Shown here piece after piece: positions 35,871-45,794 of a DNA stretch of 64,000 bases (the first letter of the stretch is position 1; each line of letters starts with the position of its first letter). This DNA is from Thioclava electrotropha (GTDB lineage Bacteria > Pseudomonadota > Alphaproteobacteria > Rhodobacterales > Rhodobacteraceae). The notes beneath the pieces are model-generated. The model saw nothing but the letters and a program-made list of their open reading frames with translations, was not told where the DNA came from and did no database searches. The translations under genes and the position numbers were made by a program. The stretch lies in assembly GCF_002085925.2 (NCBI RefSeq), contig NZ_CP053562.1, positions 538,001-602,000 on the forward strand, written 5' to 3'.

Positions 35871-36854
35871 TTAAAGCAGGTCGGAAACCGCTTCGCGTTC
35901 TTCTTCAAGCTCGCCGACGGTGCGCGCCATCATCTCTTTCTGGAAATCGTTGAATTCCAGACCTTCGACGCGCTCGTAATGACCGTCCTTGCAGATCACC
36001 GGCAGGCCCACCATCAGCCCCTCGGGGATGTCGTAGAGGCCGGTCGACGGCACGGCCATCGACACCCATTTGCCGTCGGTGCCGTGGATCCAGTCATACA
36101 TGTGATCGATCGCGGCGTTGGCGGCGGAGGCGGCCGAAGAGGCGCCACGCGCTTCGATGATCGCAGCGCCACGGGTCGCGACCTGCGGGATCAGCGTCTC
36201 GCGATACCAGGTCTCGTCGCCGATGATCTCGGAGAGCTTGCGGCCCTTCGCTTCGGCTTCGGTCCAGTCGGCGAACATGGTGGGCGAGTGGTTGCCCCAG
36301 ACCACGAAGCGCTCGATGTCGTCGACATGCAGATCGGCTTTCGACGCGAACTGCGTCAGCGCGCGGTTATGGTCGAGCCGGATCATCGCGGTGATGTTCT
36401 CGGTCGGGAAGTTCGGCGCGTTGGCCGCAAGGATCATCGCGTTGGTGTTGGCCGGGTTGCCGACGACCACGCATTGCGCGTCGCGCTTGGCAGCCTTGTC
36501 GAGGGCTTCGCCCTGCACGCGGAAGATCTCGGCATTGGCCGACAGCAGGTCGCGGCGCTCCATGCCTTTGGTGCGTGGGCGCGAGCCCACGAAGAACGCG
36601 GCATCGATATCGGTGAAAGCGGTCACCGGATCATCGGTCACAACGGTGCCGGCGAGCAGCGGGAAAGCACAGTCTTCCAGCTCCATCACCACGCCACGCA
36701 CCGCGTCGAGCGCCTGCGGCAGGTCCAGAAGCTGCAAGATCACCGGCTGATCGGGACCGTAGACATCCCCCTTGGCGATGCGGAACAGCAGCGCGTAGCA
36801 GATCTGACCGGCAGCCCCGGTGACGGCGATGCGTTTCGGCGTTTGAGCGGACAT
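35871..36854 (-). CDS. mdh: Malate dehydrogenase, cytosolic-type (MDH group 1)
   Basis: This 327-residue NAD-dependent enzyme interconverts malate and oxaloacetate. The N-terminus [38 protein letters not shown], the substrate arginine loop [14 protein letters not shown] and the catalytic histidine in [10 protein letters not shown] place it in the cytosolic-type group. That group also occurs in Burkholderia and actinobacteria. It is not the LDH-like 320-residue form usual in alphaproteobacteria, where mdh normally adjoins suc genes. It is monocistronic. Confidence 0.93.
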   Translation of the reverse strand: MSAQTPKRIAVTGAAGQICYALLFRIAKGDVYGPDQPVILQLLDLPQALDAVRGVVMELEDCAFPLLAGTVVTDDPVTAFTDIDAAFFVGSRPRTKGMERRDLLSANAEIFRVQGEALDKAAKRDAQCVVVGNPANTNAMILAANAPNFPTENITAMIRLDHNRALTQFASKADLHVDDIERFVVWGNHSPTMFADWTEAEAKGRKLSEIIGDETWYRETLIPQVATRGAAIIEARGASSAASAANAAIDHMYDWIHGTDGKWVSMAVPSTGLYDIPEGLMVGLPVICKDGHYERVEGLEFNDFQKEMMARTVGELEEEREAVSDLL

Positions 36855-36960
36855 GGAAACCCTCCTGTGATGATTACGCCAGAGAGATAGGGCACAGGCG
36901 CGCGGCTGGCCATAGAAAACCGTGCCCTAACGTCACGATCACGGGAGGGAAAAGCTGTGT

Positions 36961-37479
36961 TCAGCCGCGCCGGGTCGGCGTGAAGAAATCGAGCACCGAT
37001 CCCTGTCCCGGCTGCACCTCGTCCCAGCTGTCGATCTGGAAATCGACGATGAGCGTCGCGCAGGTCGGGAAGCGGCGGAAATCGGGATCATGCAGCGCGC
37101 GTGCGGGCAGACGATGGGCGAATTCCGCGATGCCCGGGTTATGGCCCAGCATCATCACCGTCGGCGCCGAGGCGGTGCGCAGGACCTGCAGCATCATCTC
37201 GGGGGCTGCGTGGTAGAGATCCTCGACATAGCTAACCTCCGGCCGCGTCTCGATCACGGCGCGCTCTACCCGGTCCCATGTCTCGCGGGTGCGAGTCGCC
37301 GAGGAGCAGAGCACCTCTTCCGGCTCCAGCCCGCGCGACGCGAGGAAATCGCCCAGTTCAAGCGCAGCCGCGCGTCCGCGCGCATTGAGCGGGCGATCAC
37401 GATCTTCCATCGCCGGGTCGTCCCAGCTGGATTTGGCATGGCGGGTCAGGATCAGGCGGCGATAGCCGAGCGGTGTCAT
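36961..37479 (-). CDS. SixA-like histidine phosphatase
   Basis: This 172-residue branch-1 histidine phosphatase has the catalytic RHG-type motif as LTRHAKSSW near the N-terminus. RPLNARGRAAA and a second histidine in MMLGHNPGI follow. SixA dephosphorylates phosphohistidine on HPt-type domains, but many relatives act on small molecules. The start MTPLGYRR overlaps the upstream ferredoxin-like stop as ATGA; an ATG eight codons earlier lies inside that gene. Confidence 0.85.
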   Translation of the reverse strand: MTPLGYRRLILTRHAKSSWDDPAMEDRDRPLNARGRAAALELGDFLASRGLEPEEVLCSSATRTRETWDRVERAVIETRPEVSYVEDLYHAAPEMMLQVLRTASAPTVMMLGHNPGIAEFAHRLPARALHDPDFRRFPTCATLIVDFQIDSWDEVQPGQGSVLDFFTPTRRG

Positions 37480-38114
37480 GGGTGGAACTGCCTCATATGC
37501 CATGCGGATTGCTGAGGCAGCCTGCCATAGCTTTCACCTGCCGGGCAAGCGCGTCTTGCAAGACAGCCGTGATCGCGACAGGCCGCGCCTTCGGGGCGGT
37601 CGAGATGCGCGTGACAGCTTTGCGTGTCGTAACCGTCGGGTTTGAGCGCATCGACCGGGCAGGCGGTGGTACAGGGCGCAGGACATCCGATGCAGGGATT
37701 GGCGGCGGGCGCGGGCAGGGGAAGCAAGCCAGGCAGGGCCAGCGCGCCCCGCACCGAGGCCCAGAGGCCCATATGCGCATGGCACATCAGATGGACCGGC
37801 GAGGCGAAACTCTGGCCGCTTTTCACGGCCCAGCTTACGAAAGGCTGCCAGGGCGGGCCGGTGAAGGGAAAGAGCGCGCGGGCTTCAAATTGCCGTGCGA
37901 GGGCGCCGATCACCCGCGCAGACCAGCGGTCCAGCGGATCGGGCGCGTCCTCGGCGAATTCCGGCTGAGCGGTGACGTGATCCCAGAAGCCCGGCTCATC
38001 GGGCGAGATCAGCGCGATCGTCTCGCCATCCTCATGCAGCAGCCCCGACACGAAGAGCCGGTGCGGGGCCAGCGCCGCGGCGAGGGGCGCGATTACCGGC
38101 GGCGTCTCACTCAC
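37476..38114 (-). CDS. Ferredoxin-like 4Fe-4S protein
   Basis: This 212-residue protein of unknown function is soluble, with a C-terminal iron-sulfur region. [19 protein letters not shown] gives Cx2Cx3Cx3CP, and further cysteines in [23 protein letters not shown] could bind a second cluster. The N-terminal 130 residues resemble the small ferredoxin-like proteins of alphaproteobacteria that lie next to argB. The start codon is GTG and overlaps argB by 8 bp. A role in electron transfer is inference. Confidence 0.8.
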   Translation of the reverse strand: MSETPPVIAPLAAALAPHRLFVSGLLHEDGETIALISPDEPGFWDHVTAQPEFAEDAPDPLDRWSARVIGALARQFEARALFPFTGPPWQPFVSWAVKSGQSFASPVHLMCHAHMGLWASVRGALALPGLLPLPAPAANPCIGCPAPCTTACPVDALKPDGYDTQSCHAHLDRPEGAACRDHGCLARRACPAGESYGRLPQQSAWHMRQFHP

Positions 38115-39000
38115 TGCGCGGTTTCACGCGCGGCTCGGTCGAGCGGATCATCGAACCCGCGCCATGTTCGGTGAACAGCTCCAGCAGGCAGGCATTGGCG
38201 ACGCGCCCGTCGACGATGACCACCGCGCGCACGCCCTCATCGACCGCTTTCAGCGCGGTTTCGACCTTCGGGATCATGCCGCCCGCGATGGTGCCGTCTT
38301 CGATCAGGGCGGTCACGTCCTCGGGGGTGAGCTGGGTCATCACCTCGCCCGCCTTGTTCTTCACGCCCGCCACATCTGTCAGCAGCAGCAGGCGATCGGC
38401 GCGCAGCGCGCCGGCGATGGCACCCGCCGCCGTGTCGCCATTGACGTTGAAGGTCTCGTTATCGGCCATGCCGGTCGCGACGGGCGCGATCACCGGGATC
38501 ATGCCCGCATTATAAAGGTCGCGGATCACCTGCACGTTCATCTCGACCGGACGCCCGACGAAGCCCAGTTCGGGATCGTCCGCCTCACAGACCATCAGAT
38601 CGTCATCCTTGCCCGAGATGCCGACCGCGCGGCCGCCCTGATCGTTGATCGCCTGCACGATGCGCTTGTTGACGAGGCCCGAGAGGATCATCTCGACCAC
38701 TTCCACAGTGGCCTTGTCGGTGACGCGCTTGCCGCGCACCCATTGGCTCTCGATGCCGAGCTTGCCCAGCATCTCGTTGATCATCGGTCCGCCGCCGTGC
38801 ACCACGACCGGGAAGATGCCGACCTGACGCATCAGCACGATATCGCGGGCGAAATCGGCCATCGCCTCTTCGTCGCCCATCGCGTTGCCGCCGAATTTCA
38901 CCACGACCACGGCGCCGGTATAGCGTTGCAGGTAGGGCAAGGCTTCGGAGAGGGTGCGGGCGGTGGCGATCCAGTCACGATCCATGGTCTGCTTTCTCAT
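38107..39000 (-). CDS. argB: Acetylglutamate kinase
   Basis: This 297-residue kinase phosphorylates N-acetylglutamate, the second step of arginine synthesis. Motifs are [31 protein letters not shown] and [22 protein letters not shown]. The N-terminal helix ([21 protein letters not shown]) suggests the arginine-feedback-inhibited hexameric type. I chose MRKQTMDRD, preceded by CGAGGACC; the Met five codons later (38985) is a reasonable alternative. It leads the argB-ferredoxin-sixA run. Confidence 0.95.
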   Translation of the reverse strand: MRKQTMDRDWIATARTLSEALPYLQRYTGAVVVVKFGGNAMGDEEAMADFARDIVLMRQVGIFPVVVHGGGPMINEMLGKLGIESQWVRGKRVTDKATVEVVEMILSGLVNKRIVQAINDQGGRAVGISGKDDDLMVCEADDPELGFVGRPVEMNVQVIRDLYNAGMIPVIAPVATGMADNETFNVNGDTAAGAIAGALRADRLLLLTDVAGVKNKAGEVMTQLTPEDVTALIEDGTIAGGMIPKVETALKAVDEGVRAVVIVDGRVANACLLELFTEHGAGSMIRSTEPRVKPRSE

Positions 39001-39134
39001 CTGGCTGGTCCTCGGGCAGGGTGGTCCCATCTTGCTAGACCGTTCGCGCCGGGTTTGGAAGGGCGCAATCGGGGCCGTTGCGCTCGGAACAAAACCGACT
39101 AGGGTCGGGAGCGCGCTGACGGGGAGTTCGAGTG

Positions 39135-39866
39135 ATGGATGATCGCAAAGTAATGCTGCTGACGGGGGCGAGCCGGGGCATCGGCCACGCCACGGTGAAA
39201 CGCTTCGCCGCCGAAGGGTGGCGCGTCATCACCTGTTCGCGCCAGCCTTTCCCCGAGCAATGCCCGTGGGGCGGCGGGCGCGAGGATCATATCCAGGTCG
39301 ATCTCGCCAAGCCCGACGAGGTGATCGATGCGATTGCCGATATTCGCAGCCGGATCGACGGGCGGCTGCATGCGCTGGTCAACAATGCAGGCATCTCGCC
39401 GAAAGGGCCCGAGGGCGAGCGGCTTAATACGCTCGACACCGATCTGCGCACCTGGGGGCAGGTGTTCCACGTCAATTTCTTCGCCTCCATCGTGCTCGCG
39501 CGCGGGTTGGTCGAGGAGCTGTCGGCGGCGCAGGGGGCGGTGGTCAACGTAACTTCGATCGCCGGGCTACGGGTGCATCCTTTCGCGGGGGCGGCCTATT
39601 CGACCTCGAAAGCTGCGCTGAAGGCGCTGACGCGCGAAATGGCGCATGATTTCGGGCCGCTCGGGGTGCGTGTGAACGCCATCGCGCCGGGCGAGATCGA
39701 AACCTCGATTCTCAGTCCCGGCACCGAGAAGATCGTCGAGAAACTGCCGCTGCGCAGGCTCGGTCAGCCGTCGGAGGTGGCGGATGTGATCTGGTTCCTG
39801 TGCTCTGATGCGTCGAGCTACGTCACCGGCACCGAGATCGAGGTGAATGCCGGTCAGCACGTCTGA
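39135..39866 (+). CDS. SDR-family oxidoreductase
   Basis: This 243-residue classical short-chain dehydrogenase has the cofactor motif [10 protein letters not shown] (about 10-19), NNAG, the catalytic Ser in VNVTSIAGL, and YSTSK with Tyr and Lys. The C-terminus [15 protein letters not shown] is FabG-like. Substrate and cofactor preference are unknown. ATG is preferred over the adjacent upstream GTG because GGGGAG lies eight bases before it. It is transcribed opposite to its neighbours argB and plsY. Confidence 0.86.
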   Translation: MDDRKVMLLTGASRGIGHATVKRFAAEGWRVITCSRQPFPEQCPWGGGREDHIQVDLAKPDEVIDAIADIRSRIDGRLHALVNNAGISPKGPEGERLNTLDTDLRTWGQVFHVNFFASIVLARGLVEELSAAQGAVVNVTSIAGLRVHPFAGAAYSTSKAALKALTREMAHDFGPLGVRVNAIAPGEIETSILSPGTEKIVEKLPLRRLGQPSEVADVIWFLCSDASSYVTGTEIEVNAGQHV

Positions 39867-39884
39867 GGTCGCGTCCGGGACGGC

Positions 39885-40493
39885 TCAGGTCTTCTTGCCG
39901 ATTTTCGGCTCCGTGCCCATCGCGAGACGCGCGATATTGGTGCGGTGCCGCCAGAAGATCAGCACCGACAGGCCCGCCGCCAGCATCATCAATTCGCGAT
40001 AGCCGAGGAAATAGGCCAGCGGCACCGTCGCCGCCGCCGAAACCAGTGCCGCGAGCGAGGAAATCCGCGTCAGCAGCGCCGTGACCAGCCAGACGGCGCA
40101 GGTCGCAAGGCCGACGGGCCAAGCCAGCGCGATCATCGTGCCGAGGAAGGTCGCAACCCCTTTGCCGCCCTGAAAGCGCAGCCAGACCGGATAGATATGG
40201 CCGATGAAGGCCGCCGCGCCCGCCACCTGCGCGGCGGTTTCGCCCAGCGTGTAGCGTGCGATGAGAACCGCAATCGCGCCTTTGCCGCTGTCGAGGAGCA
40301 GGGTCGCAAGGGCCGCGCTCTTGCTGCCGGTGCGCAGAACGTTCGTCGCGCCGATATTGCCGGAGCCGATTTTGCGCAGGTCGCCCAGTTTGAAAAGCTT
40401 GGTGATAACGAGCCCAAACGGCACAGATCCGAGCAGGTAGCCCAGTGCAGCCACCAGCCCGAGCCATGCTGACCCGTTCTCAATTCCCGGCAT
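39885..40493 (-). CDS. plsY: Acyl-phosphate:glycerol-3-phosphate acyltransferase
   Basis: This 202-residue inner-membrane enzyme makes lysophosphatidic acid, the first step of phospholipid synthesis. The active-site loops SVPFGLVITKLF, IGSGNIGATNVLRTG and FQGGKGVATFLG are present between five membrane helices. It lies 19 bp after the dihydroorotase-like gene on the same strand and is probably the last gene of that transcript. Confidence 0.95.
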   Translation of the reverse strand: MPGIENGSAWLGLVAALGYLLGSVPFGLVITKLFKLGDLRKIGSGNIGATNVLRTGSKSAALATLLLDSGKGAIAVLIARYTLGETAAQVAGAAAFIGHIYPVWLRFQGGKGVATFLGTMIALAWPVGLATCAVWLVTALLTRISSLAALVSAAATVPLAYFLGYRELMMLAAGLSVLIFWRHRTNIARLAMGTEPKIGKKT

Positions 40494-40512
40494 AAGCCTG
40501 CCCTCGCCTCAT

Positions 40513-41793
40513 TTATGAGTCGTTATTGTTGTCATAAACCTGCACCCCCGCGACGAATGTGGCAAGCGTTTTGCCTTCCATTCGAGCAGTATCGAAGGGG
40601 GTATTCTTCGATTTTGAGCGCAGTTTGAAGCGATCGAGCACGAAAGGCGCGTCCGGATCGAAGAGCACGAGGTCTGCCGGAGCCCCTTCGCAAAGCCGTC
40701 CCTGCGGCAGTCCCAGACGCTTCGCGGGGTTCAGCGACATTGCCCGGAACAGCTGCGGCAGCGTCAGCTGACCGGCATGGTAAAGGCGCATCGCGGCGGG
40801 CAGGATCGTCTCGAGCCCGACCGCGCCGGAGGCCGCTTCCTCGAAGGGCAGGCGCTTGGATTCCTCATCAGCGGGCGTATGCAGCGAGCAGATCACGTCG
40901 ATCGTGCCGTCGGCCACCGCCTCGATCACCGCGAGCCGGTCTTCCTCGTCGCGCAGCGGCGGCGTCAGTTTGAAGAAGGTCCGGTAATCGCCCACGTCGA
41001 GCGCGTTGAGCGTCAGGTGGTGGATCGAGACCCCGGCGGTCACATCGAGCCCGGCTTCTTTCGCGCGCGTCAGCGCGGGCAGGGCCTTCGCGGTGGTGAT
41101 CTGGTCGGCGTGATAGGCGAGGCCCGTCATCTCCACCAGCGCCAGATCGCGGTCGAGCCCCATCCGCTCGGCCATCGGGGATACGCCCGGCAAACCCCGC
41201 AGCGAGGCGAATTTGCCCGAAGTCACCGCGGTGCCTTTCGACAGGACCGGCTCTTGCGGATGGCCGATCACCAGTGCGCCCAGATGGGCCGCATAGGTGA
41301 AGGCGCGTTGCAGCACCTTGGTCTGATCCGAGACGCGGGTGACATCGGTGAAGGCCACCGCGCCCGCATCTTTCAGAAAGCCGATCTCGGTCATCTCCTG
41401 CCCGTCGCGGCCCTTGGTCAGCGCCGCCATATGCAGGATGCGCACCGGCGCATCCGCCGCGCGGCGGGTGACGAATTCCAGCGTCTCGGGATTGTCGATG
41501 GCGGGCTGCGTGTCGGGACGGGCGATGATGGTGGTCACACCCCCGGCTGCGGCGGCCAGCGCCGCCGTGCGGAAGCTTTCCATGTGGCGCTCGCCCGGCT
41601 CGCCGATCTTCACGCCCAGATCGACGATCCCGGGCGCGAGGTATTTGCCGCCGCAATCGATCACTTCGGCATCGGCGGGAGCGGACATGTCGCCGATCGC
41701 CGCGATCAGGCCTCCGTCGATCACCACGTTGCCGGTGGTTTCGGTCAGCGCTTCGGGGTCGATCAGCTTGGCATTTTCGAGGAATAGGGTCAT
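40513..41793 (-). CDS. pyrC: Dihydroorotase-like protein lacking metal ligands (PyrC'/PyrX type)
   Basis: This 426-residue amidohydrolase-fold protein aligns with dihydroorotase through its whole length (for example YLAPGIVDL, SIHHLTLN, PFEEAASGAVGLETILP). The HxH zinc motif expected near residues 60-62 is GVK, the following substrate arginine is Gly64, and the DHAPH loop is SLHTPA. It is therefore probably catalytically inactive. In Pseudomonas a similar degenerate PyrC' is required for assembly of aspartate carbamoyltransferase. It lies two genes after pyrB, supporting that role. The symbol reflects annotation custom, not proven activity. Confidence 0.85.
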   Translation of the reverse strand: MTLFLENAKLIDPEALTETTGNVVIDGGLIAAIGDMSAPADAEVIDCGGKYLAPGIVDLGVKIGEPGERHMESFRTAALAAAAGGVTTIIARPDTQPAIDNPETLEFVTRRAADAPVRILHMAALTKGRDGQEMTEIGFLKDAGAVAFTDVTRVSDQTKVLQRAFTYAAHLGALVIGHPQEPVLSKGTAVTSGKFASLRGLPGVSPMAERMGLDRDLALVEMTGLAYHADQITTAKALPALTRAKEAGLDVTAGVSIHHLTLNALDVGDYRTFFKLTPPLRDEEDRLAVIEAVADGTIDVICSLHTPADEESKRLPFEEAASGAVGLETILPAAMRLYHAGQLTLPQLFRAMSLNPAKRLGLPQGRLCEGAPADLVLFDPDAPFVLDRFKLRSKSKNTPFDTARMEGKTLATFVAGVQVYDNNNDS

Positions 41794-41803
41794 GCGTCGT
41801 GCC

Positions 41804-42289
41804 TCACTTCGCCACCAGTTTGCGCGCGGCCTGCGCGCTCTCGATCTCGCGCACCACGGGCCCCGCATCGGCGAGGTGGCGGATCAGATGCTTGTCGCCC
41901 GCCGTCGTCACGACCTGCACATCGCCCATCAGCGAGCGCACGCCGGAGATTTGCAGCAGCATCACCTGTTTGCCCTGCGGCCCGATCAGACGCTTGTCCG
42001 TCAACTGCCAGCGCCGCGCGAAGGCTTCTGAGCGGAAATAGAGCCCGCGTGCCGCCATGCCGACCACGACGGCGAAGCTCGCGATCACCACCTGATCGGG
42101 CTTGCCGAGCCAGAACAGCACCGTCGAGATCAGCACCGCACCGATCACCGCCAGCACCGCGTGATCGGTCCAGTAGCGTTTCTTGTCTGCGGTAAAGACG
42201 GCCAAAACCTTCTCGCCCTCGTCCAGCGGCAATTCGCTTTCGGGGCCGGGGCGGTAGTTGAGAACTTCGTCGCGCTCGATCTTAGACAT
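41804..42289 (-). CDS. Small membrane protein with bacterial PH-like domain
   Basis: This 161-residue protein has two close hydrophobic segments (about 43-62 and 67-85). A PH-like (DUF304/bPH2) stretch follows, with [37 protein letters not shown]. Its function is unknown. It overlaps the pyrB end by 8 bp and ends 10 bp before the dihydroorotase-like gene, so it is embedded in the pyrimidine operon. A role in tethering to the membrane is only a guess. Confidence 0.8.
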   Translation of the reverse strand: MSKIERDEVLNYRPGPESELPLDEGEKVLAVFTADKKRYWTDHAVLAVIGAVLISTVLFWLGKPDQVVIASFAVVVGMAARGLYFRSEAFARRWQLTDKRLIGPQGKQVMLLQISGVRSLMGDVQVVTTAGDKHLIRHLADAGPVVREIESAQAARKLVAK

Positions 42290-43247
42290 AGGTGCCCTCC
42301 GTGAGCGCGCGCCCGCGCTCGGCCCGCAGGTTGCGCGCCAGCAGGTCCATCACCGCCATGCGCACCGCCACGCCCATCTCGACCTGTTCCTGAATGACCG
42401 AGCGGTTGATGTCGTCGGCGATCGTGCCGTCGATCTCGACGCCGCGGTTCATCGGGCCGGGATGCATCACGATCGCGTCTTCCTTGGCATAGGCGAGCTT
42501 CTCGGCATCCAGCCCGTAACGGTGGAAATATTCGCGCTCGGACGGGATGAAGCCACCATCCATCCGCTCTTTCTGAAGCCGCAGCATCATCACCACATCG
42601 GCGTCGCGCAGCCCCTCGCGCATGTCGTGATAGACTTCGCAGCCGAACTCCTGAACGCCCGAGGGCATCAGGGTCGGCGGCGCGATCAGGCGCACGCGGT
42701 TTTCCATCTTGCCCAGCAGGATCAGGTTGGAGCGAGCGACGCGGCTATGGGCGACATCGCCGCAGATCGCCACCGTCAGGCGCTTGATCCGGCCCTTCTC
42801 GCGCCGGATCGTCAGCGCATCCAGAAGCGCCTGCGTGGGATGTTCGTGCTTGCCGTCGCCCGCATTGATCACCGCGCATTCGACTTTCTGCGCCAGCAGA
42901 TCGACCGCGCCGGACGAGCCATGCCGCACCACCAGAAGATCCGGGTGCATCGCGTTCAGCGTCAGCGCGGTGTCGATCAGGGTCTCGCCCTTCTTCACCG
43001 ACGAGGTCTGCATCGACATGTTCATGACGTCCGCCCCGAGCCGCTTGCCCGCAAGCTCGAAACTGGATTGGGTCCGCGTCGAATTCTCGAAGAACATGTT
43101 GATCGCGGTCATCCCCGCCAACGCGTCGGTCTTTTTCACCGTGCGACGGTTCAGATCCACATATTTTTCGGCGAGGTCGAGAACGGTGAGGATATCCTCG
43201 GGGCTCAGATGTTCGATCCCCAGCAGGTGCCTTGGGCGAAAAGCCAT
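42282..43247 (-). CDS. pyrB: Aspartate carbamoyltransferase, catalytic subunit
   Basis: This 321-residue enzyme condenses carbamoyl phosphate with aspartate, the committed pyrimidine step. Active-site motifs are complete: [13 protein letters not shown], the lysine region in the 80s loop ([10 protein letters not shown]), [10 protein letters not shown] and [13 protein letters not shown]. No pyrI regulatory gene is near; instead the operon contains an apparently inactive dihydroorotase, matching the class A type of carbamoyltransferase assembly. It heads the leftward pyrB-PH-pyrC-plsY run. Confidence 0.96.
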   Translation of the reverse strand: MAFRPRHLLGIEHLSPEDILTVLDLAEKYVDLNRRTVKKTDALAGMTAINMFFENSTRTQSSFELAGKRLGADVMNMSMQTSSVKKGETLIDTALTLNAMHPDLLVVRHGSSGAVDLLAQKVECAVINAGDGKHEHPTQALLDALTIRREKGRIKRLTVAICGDVAHSRVARSNLILLGKMENRVRLIAPPTLMPSGVQEFGCEVYHDMREGLRDADVVMMLRLQKERMDGGFIPSEREYFHRYGLDAEKLAYAKEDAIVMHPGPMNRGVEIDGTIADDINRSVIQEQVEMGVAVRMAVMDLLARNLRAERGRALTEGTYV

Positions 43248-43345
43248 TGCGCGATGCTCCGGTTAGACTTCGATGCTTATGGCAAACGGGGGGGCGGGCG
43301 TCCAGCCGCTTTACCGTCGCAGCACCCATGAGGTAGGGTCGCGCA

Positions 43346-44170
43346 ATGGAGACTCAGCCGACACCGGAACTCGACTATCACGCCGCTCTGGCCGCCCTCG
43401 AATGGCAGCTGGAAATGGGCGTCGATACGGTCATCGGCGATACGCCTGTCGATTGCTACGCGTTGCCCGACAAATCGGCGCAGGCCAAGGCGAAGGCCCC
43501 CGAGGCCGCGCCCGCGCCGGACCGGGAATTGCCGCCGGTCGCGCAGATGGCGAAAATCGAGGGTCCCGATCCGGTCGTCGTCGCAGGCGATGCGGCGGGT
43601 AAGGCCGACACGCTCGAGGCGCTACGCGCCGCCATCGACTCCTACGAGATGTGCGATCTGAAGCTCGGCGCGCGCAACACTGTCTTTGCCGATGGCAAGC
43701 CCGCCGCGCGGGTAATGATCATCGGCGAGGCGCCGGGGCGCGAGGAGGACCAGAAAGGCCTGCCATTCGTGGGCCGCGCCGGTCAGCTTCTCGACAAGAT
43801 GTTCGGCGCGATCGGCCTCTCGCGGCAATCGCCCGATGCCGAGGCGGCACTCTATATCACCAATGTCCTGCCCTGGCGTCCGCCGGGCAATCGCGATCCC
43901 TCGCCTGCCGAGATCGCGCAGATGCTGCCGTTCCTCGCCCGCCATGTCGATCTGGCCGATCCCGACCTGATCGTTCTGATGGGCAATGCCGCCTGTGCGG
44001 CGGCGCTGGGCAAGCGCGGCATCCTGCGGCTGCGCGGCACCTGGGCCGAGGCCTTCGGGCGGCCCACGCTGCCGATGACGCACCCGGCCTATCTGCTGCG
44101 CAACCCGGCCGCCAAGCGCGAAGCCTGGGCCGATCTTCTGCAAATTCGGGCCCGTCTCGACCAAGCGTAA
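43346..44170 (+). CDS. Uracil-DNA glycosylase, family 4-like, lacking Fe-S cysteines
   Basis: This 274-residue protein has a UDG domain in the C-terminal 180 residues: [45 protein letters not shown] and [11 protein letters not shown]. These motifs fit family 4 (UDGa). The four cysteines that bind the iron-sulfur cluster in that family are mostly gone; only the one in YEMCDLKLG is kept, and the NVxxC position reads NVLPW. The N-terminal 90 residues are Ala/Pro-rich. It stands alone, divergent from pyrB. Confidence 0.85.
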   Translation: METQPTPELDYHAALAALEWQLEMGVDTVIGDTPVDCYALPDKSAQAKAKAPEAAPAPDRELPPVAQMAKIEGPDPVVVAGDAAGKADTLEALRAAIDSYEMCDLKLGARNTVFADGKPAARVMIIGEAPGREEDQKGLPFVGRAGQLLDKMFGAIGLSRQSPDAEAALYITNVLPWRPPGNRDPSPAEIAQMLPFLARHVDLADPDLIVLMGNAACAAALGKRGILRLRGTWAEAFGRPTLPMTHPAYLLRNPAAKREAWADLLQIRARLDQA

Positions 44171-44332
44171 ACCGCGCCAAACGGTCGCGCTTTCGTGAAA
44201 AAGTGACGGACGTGGCGCCGTGACGCGTAGAGATAACCATTCCCTGCACCTATTTCGGCAAGGTAACATGGAAATCGCGCGACCGTGGGCAATTGCGAGC
44301 GCCCGCAGCACTGACGACAGATCGGAGACGCC

Positions 44333-45793
44333 ATGCGCTTTCTCACCCGCTCCCTGATGGGGCTGTTTCTTCTGGCGCTGACCGTCGGCCTGCTGGCGAT
44401 CGGCGGCTTCTCGATCTTTCAGGCGATGCAGGCCCGCAATGCCGAGAGCGGGCGCGCGCCCACCGCGCGCGAACGGGTTTTTGCGGCCAATGTGATCCCG
44501 GTCACCTTCAAGACGATGTCGCCGGTGCTGACCGCCTATGGCGAGGTGCGCTCGACCCGCGAGCTGGAGCTGCGCGCCTCGGCGGCGGGCACGATCGTCG
44601 AGCTTGCCTCCGATTTCGAGGATGGCGCGGAGGTCGAGAAGGGCGAGCTTCTGGTCAAGCTCGACCCGGCGGAGGCGCAGGCGGCGCGCGACAGCGCCGC
44701 GGCGACCGTGGCCGAGGCAGAGGCCGCGCTTGCGCAGGCGGAGCGCGCTTTGGCCATATCGAAGGACGATGTGACAGCGGCGCAGCGGCAGGCGGACCTG
44801 CGGCTCAAGGCGCTCGACCGGCAGCGCTCGCTCTCGGAGCGGGGCGTCGGCTCGGCGGCCAATCTGGAAACCTCGGAACTGGCGGCCTCGGCGGCCGATC
44901 AGGCGGTCCTAAACCGCCGCTCGGCATTGTCGACCGCGCAGGCGCAGCTCGATACCGCGCGCACCTCGCTGACCCGCGCCAAGATCAGCTTGACCGAAGC
45001 CGATCGCAAACTGGCTGATACTGAAATTCGCGCCGAATTCTCGGGCCGTCTGGCCGAGGTTAACGCGGTCGCGGGCGGGCTGGTGTCGAATAACGAGATG
45101 CTGGGCAAGCTGATCGACCCCAACGCGCTGGAAATCGCCTTCCGCGTCTCCACCGCGCAATTTGCGCGCCTGATCGATGATCGGGGCGCGCTGCGCGATC
45201 TGCCCGTGGGCGTGGAACTGGTCGCGGGCGAGGAGACGCTGACCGCCAAGGCCGAGCTGTCGCGCGTCTCAGCGGCGGTCGATGACGGGGTGACGGGGCG
45301 CCTGCTGTTTGCGCGCGTCACCGAAGGTCTCGGCAATCTGCGTCCGGGCGATTTCGTGACCGTCCGGCTGAAAGAGCCCGCGCTCGAGAATGTCGCGGAG
45401 ATACCCGCCGCGGCGGTCGATGCGGATAGCACGGTTCTGGTGCTCGGTCCGGAAGACCGTCTGGAAAGCGCCGATGTCACCGTGCTGCGCCGTCAGGGCG
45501 ACGCTGTCATCATCCGTGCCAAATTCGCGCCCGGCACCGAGATCGTGGCCGAGCGCACGCCGCTTCTGGGTCGCGGGATCAAGCTGCGCCCGATGCGCCC
45601 CGGTCAGCCGCAGGCGGCCACCGAGCCCGAGACGATCAATCTCGATCCCGAGCGCCGCGCCAAGCTGGTCAGCTTCGTCGAGACGAATACCGCGATGCCC
45701 GACAACGCCAAGAAACGCTTTCTTGCCGAGTTGAAGCAGGACGAGGTGCCCGTCGCGACCGTCGAGAAGCTCGAATCCCGGATCGGAGGCTGA
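44333..45793 (+). CDS. RND efflux periplasmic adaptor, second system
   Basis: This 486-residue HlyD/AcrA-type adaptor has an N-terminal membrane anchor (about residues 8-28). Lipoyl half GTIVELASDFEDGAEVEKGELLVKLD is followed by a long Ala/Glu-rich coiled hairpin (about 120-210) and DTEIRAEFSGRLAEVNAVAGGLV. The C-terminus is extended by about 60 residues (NTAMPDNAKKRFLAELKQD). It is separated from the permease gene by one base. The substrate is unknown; no outer-membrane channel gene is adjacent. Confidence 0.9.
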   Translation: MRFLTRSLMGLFLLALTVGLLAIGGFSIFQAMQARNAESGRAPTARERVFAANVIPVTFKTMSPVLTAYGEVRSTRELELRASAAGTIVELASDFEDGAEVEKGELLVKLDPAEAQAARDSAAATVAEAEAALAQAERALAISKDDVTAAQRQADLRLKALDRQRSLSERGVGSAANLETSELAASAADQAVLNRRSALSTAQAQLDTARTSLTRAKISLTEADRKLADTEIRAEFSGRLAEVNAVAGGLVSNNEMLGKLIDPNALEIAFRVSTAQFARLIDDRGALRDLPVGVELVAGEETLTAKAELSRVSAAVDDGVTGRLLFARVTEGLGNLRPGDFVTVRLKEPALENVAEIPAAAVDADSTVLVLGPEDRLESADVTVLRRQGDAVIIRAKFAPGTEIVAERTPLLGRGIKLRPMRPGQPQAATEPETINLDPERRAKLVSFVETNTAMPDNAKKRFLAELKQDEVPVATVEKLESRIGG

Positions 45794-45794
45794 G

